A stretch of DNA of 58,406 bases. Origin: Acanthaster planci. Taxonomy: Eukaryota > Echinodermata > Asteroidea > Valvatida > Acanthasteridae. Shown piece after piece: positions 22,474 to 33,200 of this stretch. Position 1 is the first letter of the stretch. Each line of letters begins with the position of its first letter. The position numbers and the translations under genes were made by a program. The DNA lies in assembly GCF_001949145.1 (NCBI RefSeq), contig NW_019091545.1, forward strand, positions 253,537 to 311,942, in the 5' to 3' direction. The notes beneath the pieces are model-generated. The model was not told where the DNA came from, ran no database searches, and was given only the letters and a program-made list of their open reading frames with translations.

Positions 22474-23526
22474 AGTTGGATTAGTCTATAGTTAAACAAC
22501 TGTATTGATTTCCGGGACCCGTGGATCCACTAGCTGGGACTTTAGTCAGAATATTGTAACAAAATTAGTGTTATTTTAATTTTTGTTGTGTGTTATAAAT
22601 TTTATTTTAAATTGCTATATTTTTTATGTTCATGTATATGTGTAGTTTGCTTTCCATATCGGTTGATCTGGATTTAAATGTAGGACTATACCACTATGTG
22701 TAGTCCCACTAAATGGAACAGTCCAACATGACACACCTTTCATTGTTAAGTTAATTAGCCTACTGGGGACTTCTACCTTGGTTCAATGATCTTCTATTGT
22801 ACAAAGATTCCTGGGACTTGGCATGCCACACTCTTATTGTTGGCATTGATTGGGCTATCTTAAAAAACTGGAGTGTACAAATTCTCACTAGGGACTTCTT
22901 TGACTGGGACGGTCAGGGGAACATCCACAACCGGAATGTTCCTGTGTCTTTTCTGTATGTAAGTTTTTGTGTTTGTTTCTTTAACAAAAACTTGGGATAC
23001 TCCGCTCCAGCCATTCCTTATATCTGGACAGCTATGCTCTTGTGCATGTGGCCAGGGTATTGTTTTCTGTTAGAGGTCCATTTCTGGGGGGAGGGCGTCG
23101 CCCGCTTTGGGTTTGAGGTCTGGGTAGTTTGTCTTCACATGTTCACATGTGTGTGATTTAAGATGGCCAGCATGTGCAGGAGCATATTTAATGTCATTGC
23201 ACCCTGCATGGTGCAGGGAGCAACTACTTGTAGTTAATTTGTTATCTCTATGGCCATATTCCTGTGTGATTAATTACTTGATTTTGTTTATTTTTTTAAG
23301 AAAATAAATCAGCTGCTGAAAGATTTCTGTGGATTGGTAAGTTGGCCAAGTATCATACATTTCAGTTATTTTCTTTGGTCCCACGTTTGTTATCGGGGTC
23401 CTTCATGGATTCCGTTACAAATATTGACAAGAATATAATATAAAATCAATGCTCTGAAATACGTATGCTGAGCTTTCGGTAACTGAGTACCTTCCTCAGG
23501 GCAAGCAGATTCAGTTCACAGCGAGA
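22474..23526. other. Intergenic DNA, possible retroelement debris
   Basis: No gene was recognised. A 119-codon open frame at 22,797-23,156 has no recognisable family. On the minus strand at 23,470-23,500 the sequence CTGAGGA...GAAA resembles a hammerhead core (see findings). Confidence 0.35.
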
Positions 23527-23569
23527 GCGCTTTGAACACGTTTAACGATCGAGTGACGCATTACGCGTG

Positions 23570-23880
23570 TGTGACGTGCAAGAGAATACGTGGGCGCAAG
23601 CCACAGACGTATATAAAAAAAACGTGGACTTGCAACGCCACGGTATGAAATAGAAGCCAACCAGCGGCCATGTTACCGAGCCGAATACAAATGCGCAGGT
23701 TGGCTTGCTTCGCTTGACGCCAGGGAGAACAAAGGCGGGCATTGCCGGGCAAGCTTTGTACTCGGCTCGGTAAAATGGTCGCGAGTTGATTTAATGATCT
23801 CTGTAAGCTGATTAGGGCATTGCGAGTCCAGATTTTTTTATATACGTCCGTGGCGCAAGCGCACAGCTTTTGAAATTCGC
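23570..23880. mobile_element. Foldback MITE with long imperfect inverted repeats
   Basis: The left arm (GACGTATATAAAAAAA near 23,607, then TTACCGAGCCGAATACAAA near 23,675) is repeated in inverted orientation on the right (TTTGTACTCGGCTCGGTAA near 23,755, then TTTTTTTATATACGTC near 23,845). The similarity may reach outward to GCGCTTTG at 23,527 and its complement ending 23,921. No coding capacity and no clear target-site duplication. Confidence 0.7.
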
Positions 23881-24022
23881 ACGCAACTGACTTTACGTCA
23901 TGTATATTCAACCCAAAGCGCCAATCTGCGTCATTTTCGTATTCTACACGACCAGGGCTAATGAACGAACGTGCACGCGCGCAGCCCGTGGAGTCGAGGA
24001 TGCTTCGAGAGCAAGCACCATT

Positions 24023-24341
24023 GGGTGCGTTCGATTAGCTTCCCTGAATACGCACCAGTGTTACACTCAAGGGAAGTCTCAAAATGAGGCTTATCGAACG
24101 CTGCAGTGTGTTTTCCAAGGCATTCTGGGAAAAACGTCAAGTCCCCGCCTCGTTCCATCATGTACGTCCATGCTCGAACAGTCCATCCATGACGTCATTA
24201 CACTCGGGCAGCCTCCAGAGACCCGCTCGCCAGCTGGGGTAGTGGTGGCTGACACCAGGGCAGTCACGAACATCACGTGATGGCTAAACGAACGCTCTCG
24301 TGTAAGTTTGACTTACACGTGTAAGCTAATCGAACGCACCC
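24023..24341. mobile_element. 319-bp MITE with inverted termini and ATT duplication
   Basis: The ends are inverted repeats of GGGTGCGTTCGATTAGCTT (left 24,023; right, reverse complement, ending 24,341). ATT flanks both sides (24,020-24,022 and 24,342-24,344), a 3-bp duplication as made by PIF/Harbinger-type transposases, although the termini do not let me name the family. It is non-coding. Confidence 0.82.
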
Positions 24342-24344
24342 ATT

Positions 24345-26140
24345 GATTGCAAGCTCCTATCAATTGGACGAGCATTCAAGTTGCGCGTTAACTTCTGGTT
24401 CCCCGCTTTATGTGCGGTGGGTGTGGTTTAAACTGAAGTGATGTCACACTTACGAACCGGATACTGCCGCCTGTGAACAAGGGTGGATCCAGGAATGTCT
24501 AATTGTTTTCATTTTTTGAGAAATAAGCGGAATTGACAATGAAACATTACATGACATACATTGGTGCACTTACTTTACTTTGTAAAAAATATTTTCCCCA
24601 TTTTTTTTCAGAGCGGGGGGGGGTCGCTTGTTGCATTATGTATCCTCTGTGACCATGGAAGCAGCTCTATTAGCTATGTATATTGGGTGAATAAGTGCAT
24701 GGCGCTGGATTGCATGTATTGAAAGAGAAAAGAGCAAAAACGCACATACTGCTGATGTATAAAAGTATAGCCAATTTTGGTTGCACATTGTATTTGTGTC
24801 GGGGTCATTTGCAAAAAGTTGGCACTTTTTGGACAGAGAGTAGACTTCCTACAAAACATGTTTTCAGCTATGTTTATTCATTTGCGGAGCTTTAATTTAA
24901 ACAATGAAAACATATTATTACTAATAACTGAGATCTAATCATTAACTATTATCTATGACAGTATCTAAGACGAGGCAAAATGGCTGTTACTCGTAGCTTT
25001 TGTCCGATTTCAAAGTGGAGAGGATATTATGTTTTTCTAATTAGTATTGAACGCCTGTGTCATGTGGGTTGGTATTTCGCCCAACGAGGCTGATAGCATT
25101 ATCGTCCATTCGACCATTTTAGCGACCATTTAGGCCAACACGGTTTTATGCACGACAGTCATGTTACATTCATTTAAATAATTCGTCCGAACAGTTTACT
25201 TGTAATAATAAGAGTTGAGTAGAGAAATACAACGCGGAGCCCATCACGCTCCATTGGTTTGATGAACTTGACTCAGCCAATAGGAAACGAGATATATGCA
25301 CATTGTGCAGATTAGGATTCACGGTCTCTGAACGCACAAGGCGGCGGGACGCGGCGGGAATCATCAGATCTCCGAGTCCAAGGTAGGGTGAAAATGCCTT
25401 TGCTGATGATGCAACCATTCTTGGATACGAATCTGATGAGCGCTTTGACAGGTCTTCAGACAGTGTGTGATGAACCTGAGGCCACAATGATGCAGCTTAA
25501 ACAGCAGAACAGCGAAAACTTACCACGAACGCAGAAGTTTTCAGCCAGATACTGTCCGAAGCGCCGTGAACGACCTGAGACGTCGATGCGGTGTCAGTGG
25601 AGGGGGAGGGTGTCACGTAGGTGGAGGGCATATGGACAATTAAAAATGAAATGTCTTTGAAAATGTCTTGACTGGATTGAAGGGGGGAAATATTTCAGAG
25701 AGAAAAAACATGACTCGGTGTTAATTTTGTCCAATGTCAGAGTAAGCCATCTCCAATTGTGAACCTTAATTTCAACACATTGGTGCTCAGTGATGCGTTA
25801 CAGTAGAACCGTGAACGAGGCATCATTGGAATGCATATTTTATTCTCTACTTTGAGATGATACCAAGTTGTCCGCTTTGCCACAGTAACCATTTGAAGTA
25901 ATTTATATTATTTTATTTATTTATTCTGATTTCCATCAGCAGGGATCCGCCACTTACAGGTATCATGGAAAACAAAACAAAAAACAACTAATAATAAAAA
26001 CGGACTTATAGGGTAAAAAAAGGGACAAATCCAAATTACTTGTAAATAAATAAATAATTGTATAAACATAAACTTGAGTAAATACATACATTTAAGTTAA
26101 GTTTATTCAGTGTAAAACTGGCTTGGGCTTCCCTGTTTTA
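24345..26140. other. Intergenic DNA between the MITE and IFI6/27-like copy B
   Basis: No gene could be supported. At 25,247-25,290 two CCAAT boxes in opposite orientation (CCATTGG and GCCAATAGG) precede a short open frame at 25,388-25,660. A different frame there reads FADDATILGYESDERFDRSS before a stop. This might be a first exon or a transposon relic. From 25,905 to 26,100 the sequence is rich in TTTATTTATT and AAATAAATAAAT. Confidence 0.35.
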
Positions 26141-26149
26141 CTGATACAC

Positions 26150-26381
26150 CCTGTATAAATATCACGCATGGACCATGTACCAGTCCGTGATCCCTACTTT
26201 CAGAGGACCTCTGTATGGCGTCTAGAGACTATGTACGGCCGGGACGGGAACCAGTCTAGTATTGCAATTGCAGGGGAAACCCCGATCCCCGTCAAAGGCG
26301 TTGTTCCTGGACTGGGCCTTTTTATTTCCGTTTGTAACCCAGACGTATCTGGACGTCAATTTTTTTCCTTCGATTTTGTTG
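26150..26381 (+). promoter_or_regulatory. TATA box and putative 5' non-coding exon of IFI6/27-like copy B
   Basis: CCTGTATAAATATC at 26,150-26,163 is a good TATA box. About 220 bases further a donor TTTGTTG|GTGAGT (exon end 26,381) corresponds to the one at 13,219 upstream of copy A. The stretch between is open for 75 codons (26,168-26,395), but it has no counterpart before copy A, so I treat it as untranslated leader. Confidence 0.42.
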
Positions 26382-26517
26382 GTGAGTTGTCATAAACTAA
26401 GAAGATCGGAGCTTCCTTCATTATTTAAGAATAACAAATTTGCACTTTGACAACGGAAACGTGTTTCATTAATTCACTTCAAGTTCAACGCTGGCGCCAG
26501 CGTGTCAGTAAGTTGCG

Positions 26518-26614
26518 GCTACCCTAGCCCCACCAGTGAGGCACAGACTCTCACCCCCGATCCATCCTAATCGGGAGTGAGATGTCCGTGTCACACTAGT
26601 GGGGCTACGGCTAC
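26518..26614. repeat. 97-base hairpin, near-palindromic
   Basis: GCTACCCTAGCCCCACCAGT (from 26,518) pairs with ACTAGTGGGGCTACGGCTAC (ending 26,614). The stem continues through CTCACCCCCGAT / ATCGGGAGTGAG with an 8-base loop. A perfect 16-base palindrome (ACGCTGGCGCCAGCGT, 26,488-26,503) lies just before it. It is probably a minute foldback element. Confidence 0.75.
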
Positions 26615-26619
26615 CCCGG

Positions 26620-26694
26620 CCCAGAACTATGGGGTACGATGTCCGCCCCGCTCCTGTGGGAAATTGGGCGGACGTCGGCCCCACAGCTCTGGGA
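26620..26694. repeat. 75-base hairpin related to the one at 34,295
   Basis: CCCAGAACTATGGGGTACGA (from 26,620) pairs with the complement of TCGGCCCCACAGCTCTGGG (ending 26,694). The arm sequence CCCAGAA-T-TGGGGT-CGATGTCC is shared with the hairpin at 34,295-34,378, so both belong to one family. Confidence 0.72.
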
Positions 26695-27073
26695 GTAAGT
26701 TGCAGTCTCTTTAACTGTCATTACAGACGGGATTGATGTCATCGTTAATGGTGTCGGTCTTGGGGATGGGTATACAGTGGGAGTTGTTGGTATCCCCCAA
26801 TTTTGTACCAAATATAATACACAATTTGTATTAATATGCAAACTTTCAATGTCCCACAGTCCAGAAGTCGACATAATGTGCTGTAGGAAAAAAGTCAAGT
26901 TTGGAAAAATCTTTAATACAGGACACTGTTTGCTAGTCTCCATTACTTTGCACTACTTTGGTTATACTAACATCTGTGAGATAAAACCCATCAAGTATCC
27001 ACCAATCTATATTAGTACTCCTTTCATTTAAATTCAAGTTGTATCCAGCCAAAAGGACGGTCCTGCAGCAGAT

Positions 27074-27857
27074 ATGGACAACAAGAAATCACTGCTATGG
27101 ATGTGTGTGTTATTGCTGACCTGTCCAAAGATGGCTGGGGGTATGTCGTTACACTTTGATGTTTACAGAAATTAGAGCAAACAACGAGCCAACACTACGT
27201 AATATTTGGACATGGGAAGTGATTAATGTACTCATCATATGCACTAATCTTATGCACTTTAAAAAATTATGCAAGCATAGCATTTGTGGGCATTTATGAC
27301 GTCTTGGTAATAAAGTGCTAGACTTATGCGTCAACAAAGTAATTCAGTGATGGCTTGTTGTAAATGAAGAAAAAATGGTTGTTTGGAGTATGCCAGAGAA
27401 GAAGCTTTGAATGAAATTAATTAAAAAATTTTTTTTGGTTGATCATAACTACATACCTAATAGTTCTTTCTTTTATTATAGCAATCAAATCGCAAGAGGA
27501 CAAACGTATATTTACTAACAAGAAAATCTCCATTTGCATTGCTTCCAACAAATGCTGTTAATATGGTGTCATTCTTCAGGTGGTCCGATTTGTTATGTCT
27601 CTTGTATGAGTGTGATTGGCATTGGGGGTGTGACACTAGGTGCTGCTGTTCTCCCTCTACTGGGCTTCACATCATCTGGAATTGCAGCAGGATCTTGGGC
27701 AGCTTGGATAATGTCCTGGTATGGTGGTGCGGTGCCTGCTGGCAGCTTGTTTGCAATCTTGCAGTCAGCTGGAGCGAGTGGGGGCTTTTCATTGTCATGG
27801 GCTTCATTTGGAGGAATATCGGGCTTTTGTACTGCTCTCTGTGCCCCTTTTCCATAG
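27074..27857 (+). CDS. IFI6/IFI27 (ISG12)-like small hydrophobic protein, copy B
   Basis: Two coding exons, 27,074-27,140 and 27,580-27,857, give 114 residues. The signal peptide (MDNKKSLLWMCVLLLTCPKM) differs from copy A at several positions. The ISG12 core is nearly unchanged (LLGFTSSGIAAGSWAAWIMS, YGGAVPAGSL, LQSAGASGG). The segment after LQSAGA is more typical of the family (glycine-rich GGISGF) than in copy A and ends CAPFP. Exon lengths, intron position and phase are the same in both copies, and intron sequences are still alignable. In vertebrates these genes respond to interferon. Invertebrates lack interferon, so any induction would go through another pathway. Both copies look intact. 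Confidence 0.86.
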
Positions 27858-28029
27858 TTTCAACAAGAGAAAACACAGGGAAGGCCCTATCAGTTAGTTT
27901 TTACCACACCAAAAAAGGCACCCACTTATCCTGACAAACTCAGCTCATTTTGAAATAGGCACACATGGGTATAATTGAAGTTACTTTGAAAACATCATTT
28001 AGCTATATTTAAAGGGAAAAATGCACTAA

Positions 28030-28900
28030 AAATCTCATGCAATTCAACCAGTGCTCCATATTCAAACAAATTGAGAAACAGTTTAGAGACTGAGAACATT
28101 TTAAGAATGAAGAAATAATCTTCAGCAGTTTTTCTTGCAGACATTTTTGCTGCAGTGCTTCTTCTTCTTGTATGTTTTATTTCAGATAGTATTCATTCAC
28201 ATTTGTTTTGCGCTTATGATTTGCATCGTCTGTGTGGAAGTTTTGTGCCTGTAGAATATTCTCTACCTGTACTGAATATTCAATATTTAGCATTCAATAT
28301 TTGAAACTTTGCTGATGCGAACTTTGAACAATGGTTTTACAGGTTATGGTTGTTATGGCTTTATCACAGAATGAAGATATTAATGAAATATTAAGTGCTT
28401 GACAGTGCAATTACTTTATCCCAAACAAATTAGTTAATGGGGTATTTTAAACAGCCTTGTTTAACCTTTGAACATTTTCTACCGATCGCATTTTGCAGTA
28501 CTGTTGTGGTCAGCTGAGTGGAGTAGGTACAGCTTCAGACTTTGTAAGAGCTGTCACAAGCAGACTTTGGTATGTGTCTAAATTTACTGTCTTGATCGCA
28601 TTTAATTGAGAGACATCTCAAGGAGTCTATGTCTCAAATAGCCAAGAGATTACTTACATTAAAAAGAAATTCTCTATCAGAAATGTATCAATTCTTACAT
28701 GTTCAGTCTCAAGTAAATCACAAGTCAGTACATTGGTCTGGTCACAAGTGACAGAAAATGAACCAAAACAAAGGACTACCTTTGTCACATTTCACTTGAA
28801 TAGCTTGCGACGACTTGACTCAAGACTAGGCAACTTATGATGTACTTGTGATGGACATGTGAAGATATGGGAGTACAGGGATTTGATACAAAACTGAGTA
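28030..28900 (+). repeat. Duplicated non-coding 3' flank of IFI6/27-like copy B
   Basis: Partner of 16,100-17,120. It lies within about 200 bases of the coding end, without the 1.1-kb insertion seen at copy A, and so shows the ancestral spacing. The near-identical core is 28,760-28,897. Confidence 0.75.
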
Positions 28901-30223
28901 TGCTCCGACACCTCAACCCGATTCATTATTTAATGCTTCATTTGACAATTATTGTATTCAACGCTCAGAAACATTTTGGATTTCTCACTGACCCAGTACT
29001 CTAACTATTTTCAGCTTTTATTTAAATCAAAGAAGCCCATATTGTAGAGGCAATTTTTGAGAAGTTACCAAAACCCATTAAAATTGTCCTGGCAGGTACA
29101 AGTGACAACCTAGTTCACAAGTAACAGGGTAAAAAAATCAAAGGAATGTATTTGCCAAAGTTCATTTGAAAAATAAGTGTTAGCACTTTCCTTATGAAAA
29201 GATGAAATTCAGATTATTTTAGAGTTCTACACATCTTTTAAATACATTAAGGAAGATCTTCTGATCTTCTGTGCAGTAAATGGTAATTTCTTAGCATTAT
29301 GCCGGGAACCTCCATAAATCATTGCACTGTAAGCGTAAATGATGTCCTCAACAATTATAATCTGGACTCTTGTCTTGGCTAAACAATGCAAGGTATTTCA
29401 AAATCATTCAGAGTTGTTAGATTTTGAAGGGTTTGGGATTGTCAGAGTTTATTGTTTTGCCCACATTATAATAAACTTGATAAAGAAATCGGGAAGTTGA
29501 CAACTGTATAACATTACAATCTGGATATGTAAATCACAAATGGTTTATGTGGAAATACCCAGATCTTGGAAACAACTAGGAAACTTTCTCTCGTTTGATT
29601 TGAATACTAAATAACTTCCAGATAACCAACAACCTTTGACATATACACAGAAATAAATCTATCAGGTATAAAAATAGTAGATAAATTTTGAAACTCTCTG
29701 TCTAAATTCTTTTAAAGTTCACTTAGTTATAGAATAAAAGTACCGAATCCAACCAAGTACCAACAAATATATACACACAAAAGACAATAACAGAGACAAT
29801 GGTATGCTGCAAACAATTGCTGGTAACTTAGCCCAGCCTTTCAAGAAATGCATTTTCCAATGTAAATACAACTGGAATAACTAAATGTGTACATGTCCCA
29901 TTCACTCAACCTCATTGCCAGGCTTTCACTTGTACCCATTGAGCTGGCAATGGCTAATTTCTTTCAGCTGTCATTGGTCAGATTTTGTGTCACTTCTGAC
30001 CCAAGGCCCTGTTTCCTTACATGCCTCCAGATCTAAATTAGCTACCCACAATCCTTTGCATTTCCTTCGCAATATTTTGCGAAATGTTAAAACATGTATT
30101 CATTAAACTGCCAAACCAGGGAATGTATGTAAAATAAGCCAAAATCTATAATGAAGGGTCAAACAGGCAGAATGGTCTACCCCCTCCCTAAAACTGCAAT
30201 CATTCCTGATGTGCTGGTCGTGT
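28901..30223. other. Intergenic / 3' flank of the SWEET gene
   Basis: No exons were recognised on either strand. The minus-strand 3' UTR of the SWEET gene should lie in the right part of this stretch. I did not see a strong polyadenylation signal close to its stop. Confidence 0.4.
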
Positions 30224-33200
30224 CTAAGCCAAAGGCTTTGTTGCAGCATCTTTGTACTTCCAGAGTAGGAATATTCTGAACAGGCTACTAAAGACACCAG
30301 GAACGTTGGGAACCTGGGGGAAATGAGGACCAAGAGAATCATAAAAATATTGGTAAGATCAGTGGTAACAACTGCCAAACTTTGGATGTAAGTGGAATCA
30401 CTAAATGAGAAAAATGTTAGGGTTTAGTTCATGCATGGCAAAGAGAGTTTGAAAGGTTGAACTTCCGATATTTTTTGGAAAAATTCAGTAAATGATTTCA
30501 GAAATTGTTACAATTTTTGGAGTGGCTTGAACTTTTCAGTGGAAGGTTTCAACTTTGCATTTTCTACAATTTATTTCCACAGATTTCATTTTGAATTCTA
30601 TTTTCCCAATTTACCTTTTTATTTTGTTTGTTATTTTATTGTTATCAAAAGTATTACCACTTTTATAAATATTTTTCACTCGAAAGGTTTTCCAAAACGT
30701 GTTGTTTCTTATTTTGTTTATAGGTGGCAAGAAATGAATCCATGTGAAGAATTCGTAATCAACTTCAAACCTAACAAGCTGCAAAATTTAGGTCGGATTT
30801 ATACATATGTTAATATGAAAATAAACAAAATCCTTACCAGAATGTAAAGGTCACTGACACATGTGCCATACAGAACCCACAGTGATGAAGCACAGAGTGT
30901 GGATATGGTCAACGGCAGAGAGATGCTACTCGTAGATTTGGTCTGGATCACTGTCACCTGCAATTGAGATATCCCTATCATTCATTAAAAGCTTCCAGGA
31001 CACAGAGGCGTAGCTAGACTTTTACTATGGGGGGAGCACCAGTGGGGCAAGTTTTTGGTAGCCTTGTTCAATATCCATTCATCCGTTGTTTTTTTTTCAG
31101 TGGGGGGAAGGGGCGTCAGGAATTTGTGAAGCCCCCACCTGCCCCCATGGCTACGCCACTGCCAGGACACCAACTCTGGAATGCTGGAATTCATTTCAAG
31201 GTACAAGACTCTCGACAAATGATACTTGTGTGGCACCTCAATGAGCCAATTCTGTATTTCAAAAGGGCAAAGTCGATGACCGGGCAGGCTTGGGAAAGGG
31301 ACAGATCTAGAAAGAGAGGTGCAAACTTGGAGGGTCAAATGACAGTGGACAGTGGGAAGCCCTCAATCAGGACATAACCCACTGGAGTCACTTTAAAATT
31401 CACTTCAGTTAGGAGGCGGGGTACCCCCTTCTTAATCTGCCACCGCAGATATAAAAGACCCATGTCTGGCAGTTGCTGGAGGGAGGAGGTGTCAAGGAAA
31501 GCTGTAACAAAACATTCTGCATGATACTCACTATCTCAGCCAAAGGAGAGATGTACATAAGCACCGTCACCGAGCTGCAGACAAACCCAAGTTGATTGAT
31601 GATGGCATTTATCTCGCCGACATACATGGAAAGATACAAGTAGAGAGACACCATGGCAACACAAGCCAGAACAGTGCGCTGAAAAGCCTGAACCTGGAAC
31701 ATAGGCAACATGATGGCACTATGATCAATTAGATAAAAAAAGCTCTTGCATCATTGTGAGCAGGATTTCGTTTAGTCAAGATAGCAAATTTAGCTCTTTT
31801 GCTGCAGCAAACAAGAAGGAAATAAGCAACACAGTGAGGCTTCAGTTTATCAAAGTTACAACCACAGATTAGTCCAAATGTTTTGCGATAATTTGATGAA
31901 TGCGGAGCTTTGAATCCATTGCTGTATTTGCCTATGTGCACGAGGCAAGCTCCGTAATCCCATCCTGTAGTGTTGGATACCAAAGAATTTCAATTAGACT
32001 GCAACCACAACTCCTTAGGAACTTTGGTTGACAGCGATAAAGGTAAAGGCCACTCATTTTAAATATAAATGCATTTATCAAATAATGTACACTGGCAGAA
32101 ATGGATGCAGAAAAGGGGTGCACCTGCCCCTCAACATTTCAAATTCCTTTTTAACAGATGCCTTTTTTTTTACCATGGTTATTTATATACTCTAAACTGG
32201 TTATCTTTTGGCAGAAATTATCACTTGAAATATACATGTATAAGTACATTGCTTGTACGTTTGGGTTCATCTTCATTTGGTATGATCTCCCCCCCCCTAA
32301 CGTATATGTTGGCCACCTCCACTTCTTGATAGATCTGCCACTGAAGAAAATGTTGAATTGTACTACAGATGTCCAAGCTTTGTGTGCAGCATGGCCTAAC
32401 CACCTCTTCCACTTTGAAAAGTTTCATTCGTACCCGAGTAGGGGAGTATACCATGAATACGATCATGTAACATGTCTGTAAGAAGCTCCCTACGGCATTG
32501 ACGGTAATGATGGTAGGATCGCTCTTCAGATAGCCGTAAGATGTCCACAAAATATTGCTGGAAAAAAGAAAAAAATTGGGATTCAACATCTGAGACAGAT
32601 CAAGACAGGTGAACTTGACAGTAAATTACCTTATTTAGTGAAAGCTTTTGCCTCTGAAGAAGTGCAGAAACATTAACCACTTCCTGCCGGGGAGCCTGGT
32701 TTGGGCACCATGTGTTTAAACACAGAGCCGGGTGCCTTGTTTCGAACAAAAGAGCTGGTCTGTGTAACAAAAGACTGCTCGGAACAAACGACCTGCTGCT
32801 GGGAATTGCCATCATTTTTCTACTTCCATTTTCGAAGGTAATCCGGCACTGTTTTGAAACAGTATACCGCTGTTGATTAGCGACACAGCGCCACTGCTGG
32901 CATTCACCGGAACAAAGGAAATTATGCAACACTACACAATTCTGGGCTCTCTTTTACAGGGCTGCAGGCCTGGATTAGAGTAGCCACCAGAGAGTCGTTT
33001 GTGGTAAATGTCCAGTAAATGAACACATTGTAACAACTTATAACATTGTATTAAATTTAAAATGTGTTTTAGATCATCAATTTCTGAGGAAATGATTACT
33101 TACTTCAGGTTTGTCATTAGAAATGGGAGAAACATGACATTTTCTGTGCTTCCAGTTTTAAGGACAATCAGGCAGTCAGGGCTGAAGAATAAAAATGTGA

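Noticed and set aside
22797-23156. 119-codon plus-strand open frame
   Set aside because: Trp/Cys/Phe-rich composition, typical of chance frames; no known domain.
25170-25660. Overlapping open frames on both strands near paired CCAAT boxes
   Set aside because: A promoter and first exon are possible, but no following exon was found and the most protein-like frame hits a stop quickly.
26168-26395. 75-codon frame beginning shortly after a TATA box
   Set aside because: Tempting as a first coding exon, but no equivalent frame precedes the duplicate gene, and its donor matches a non-coding donor there.
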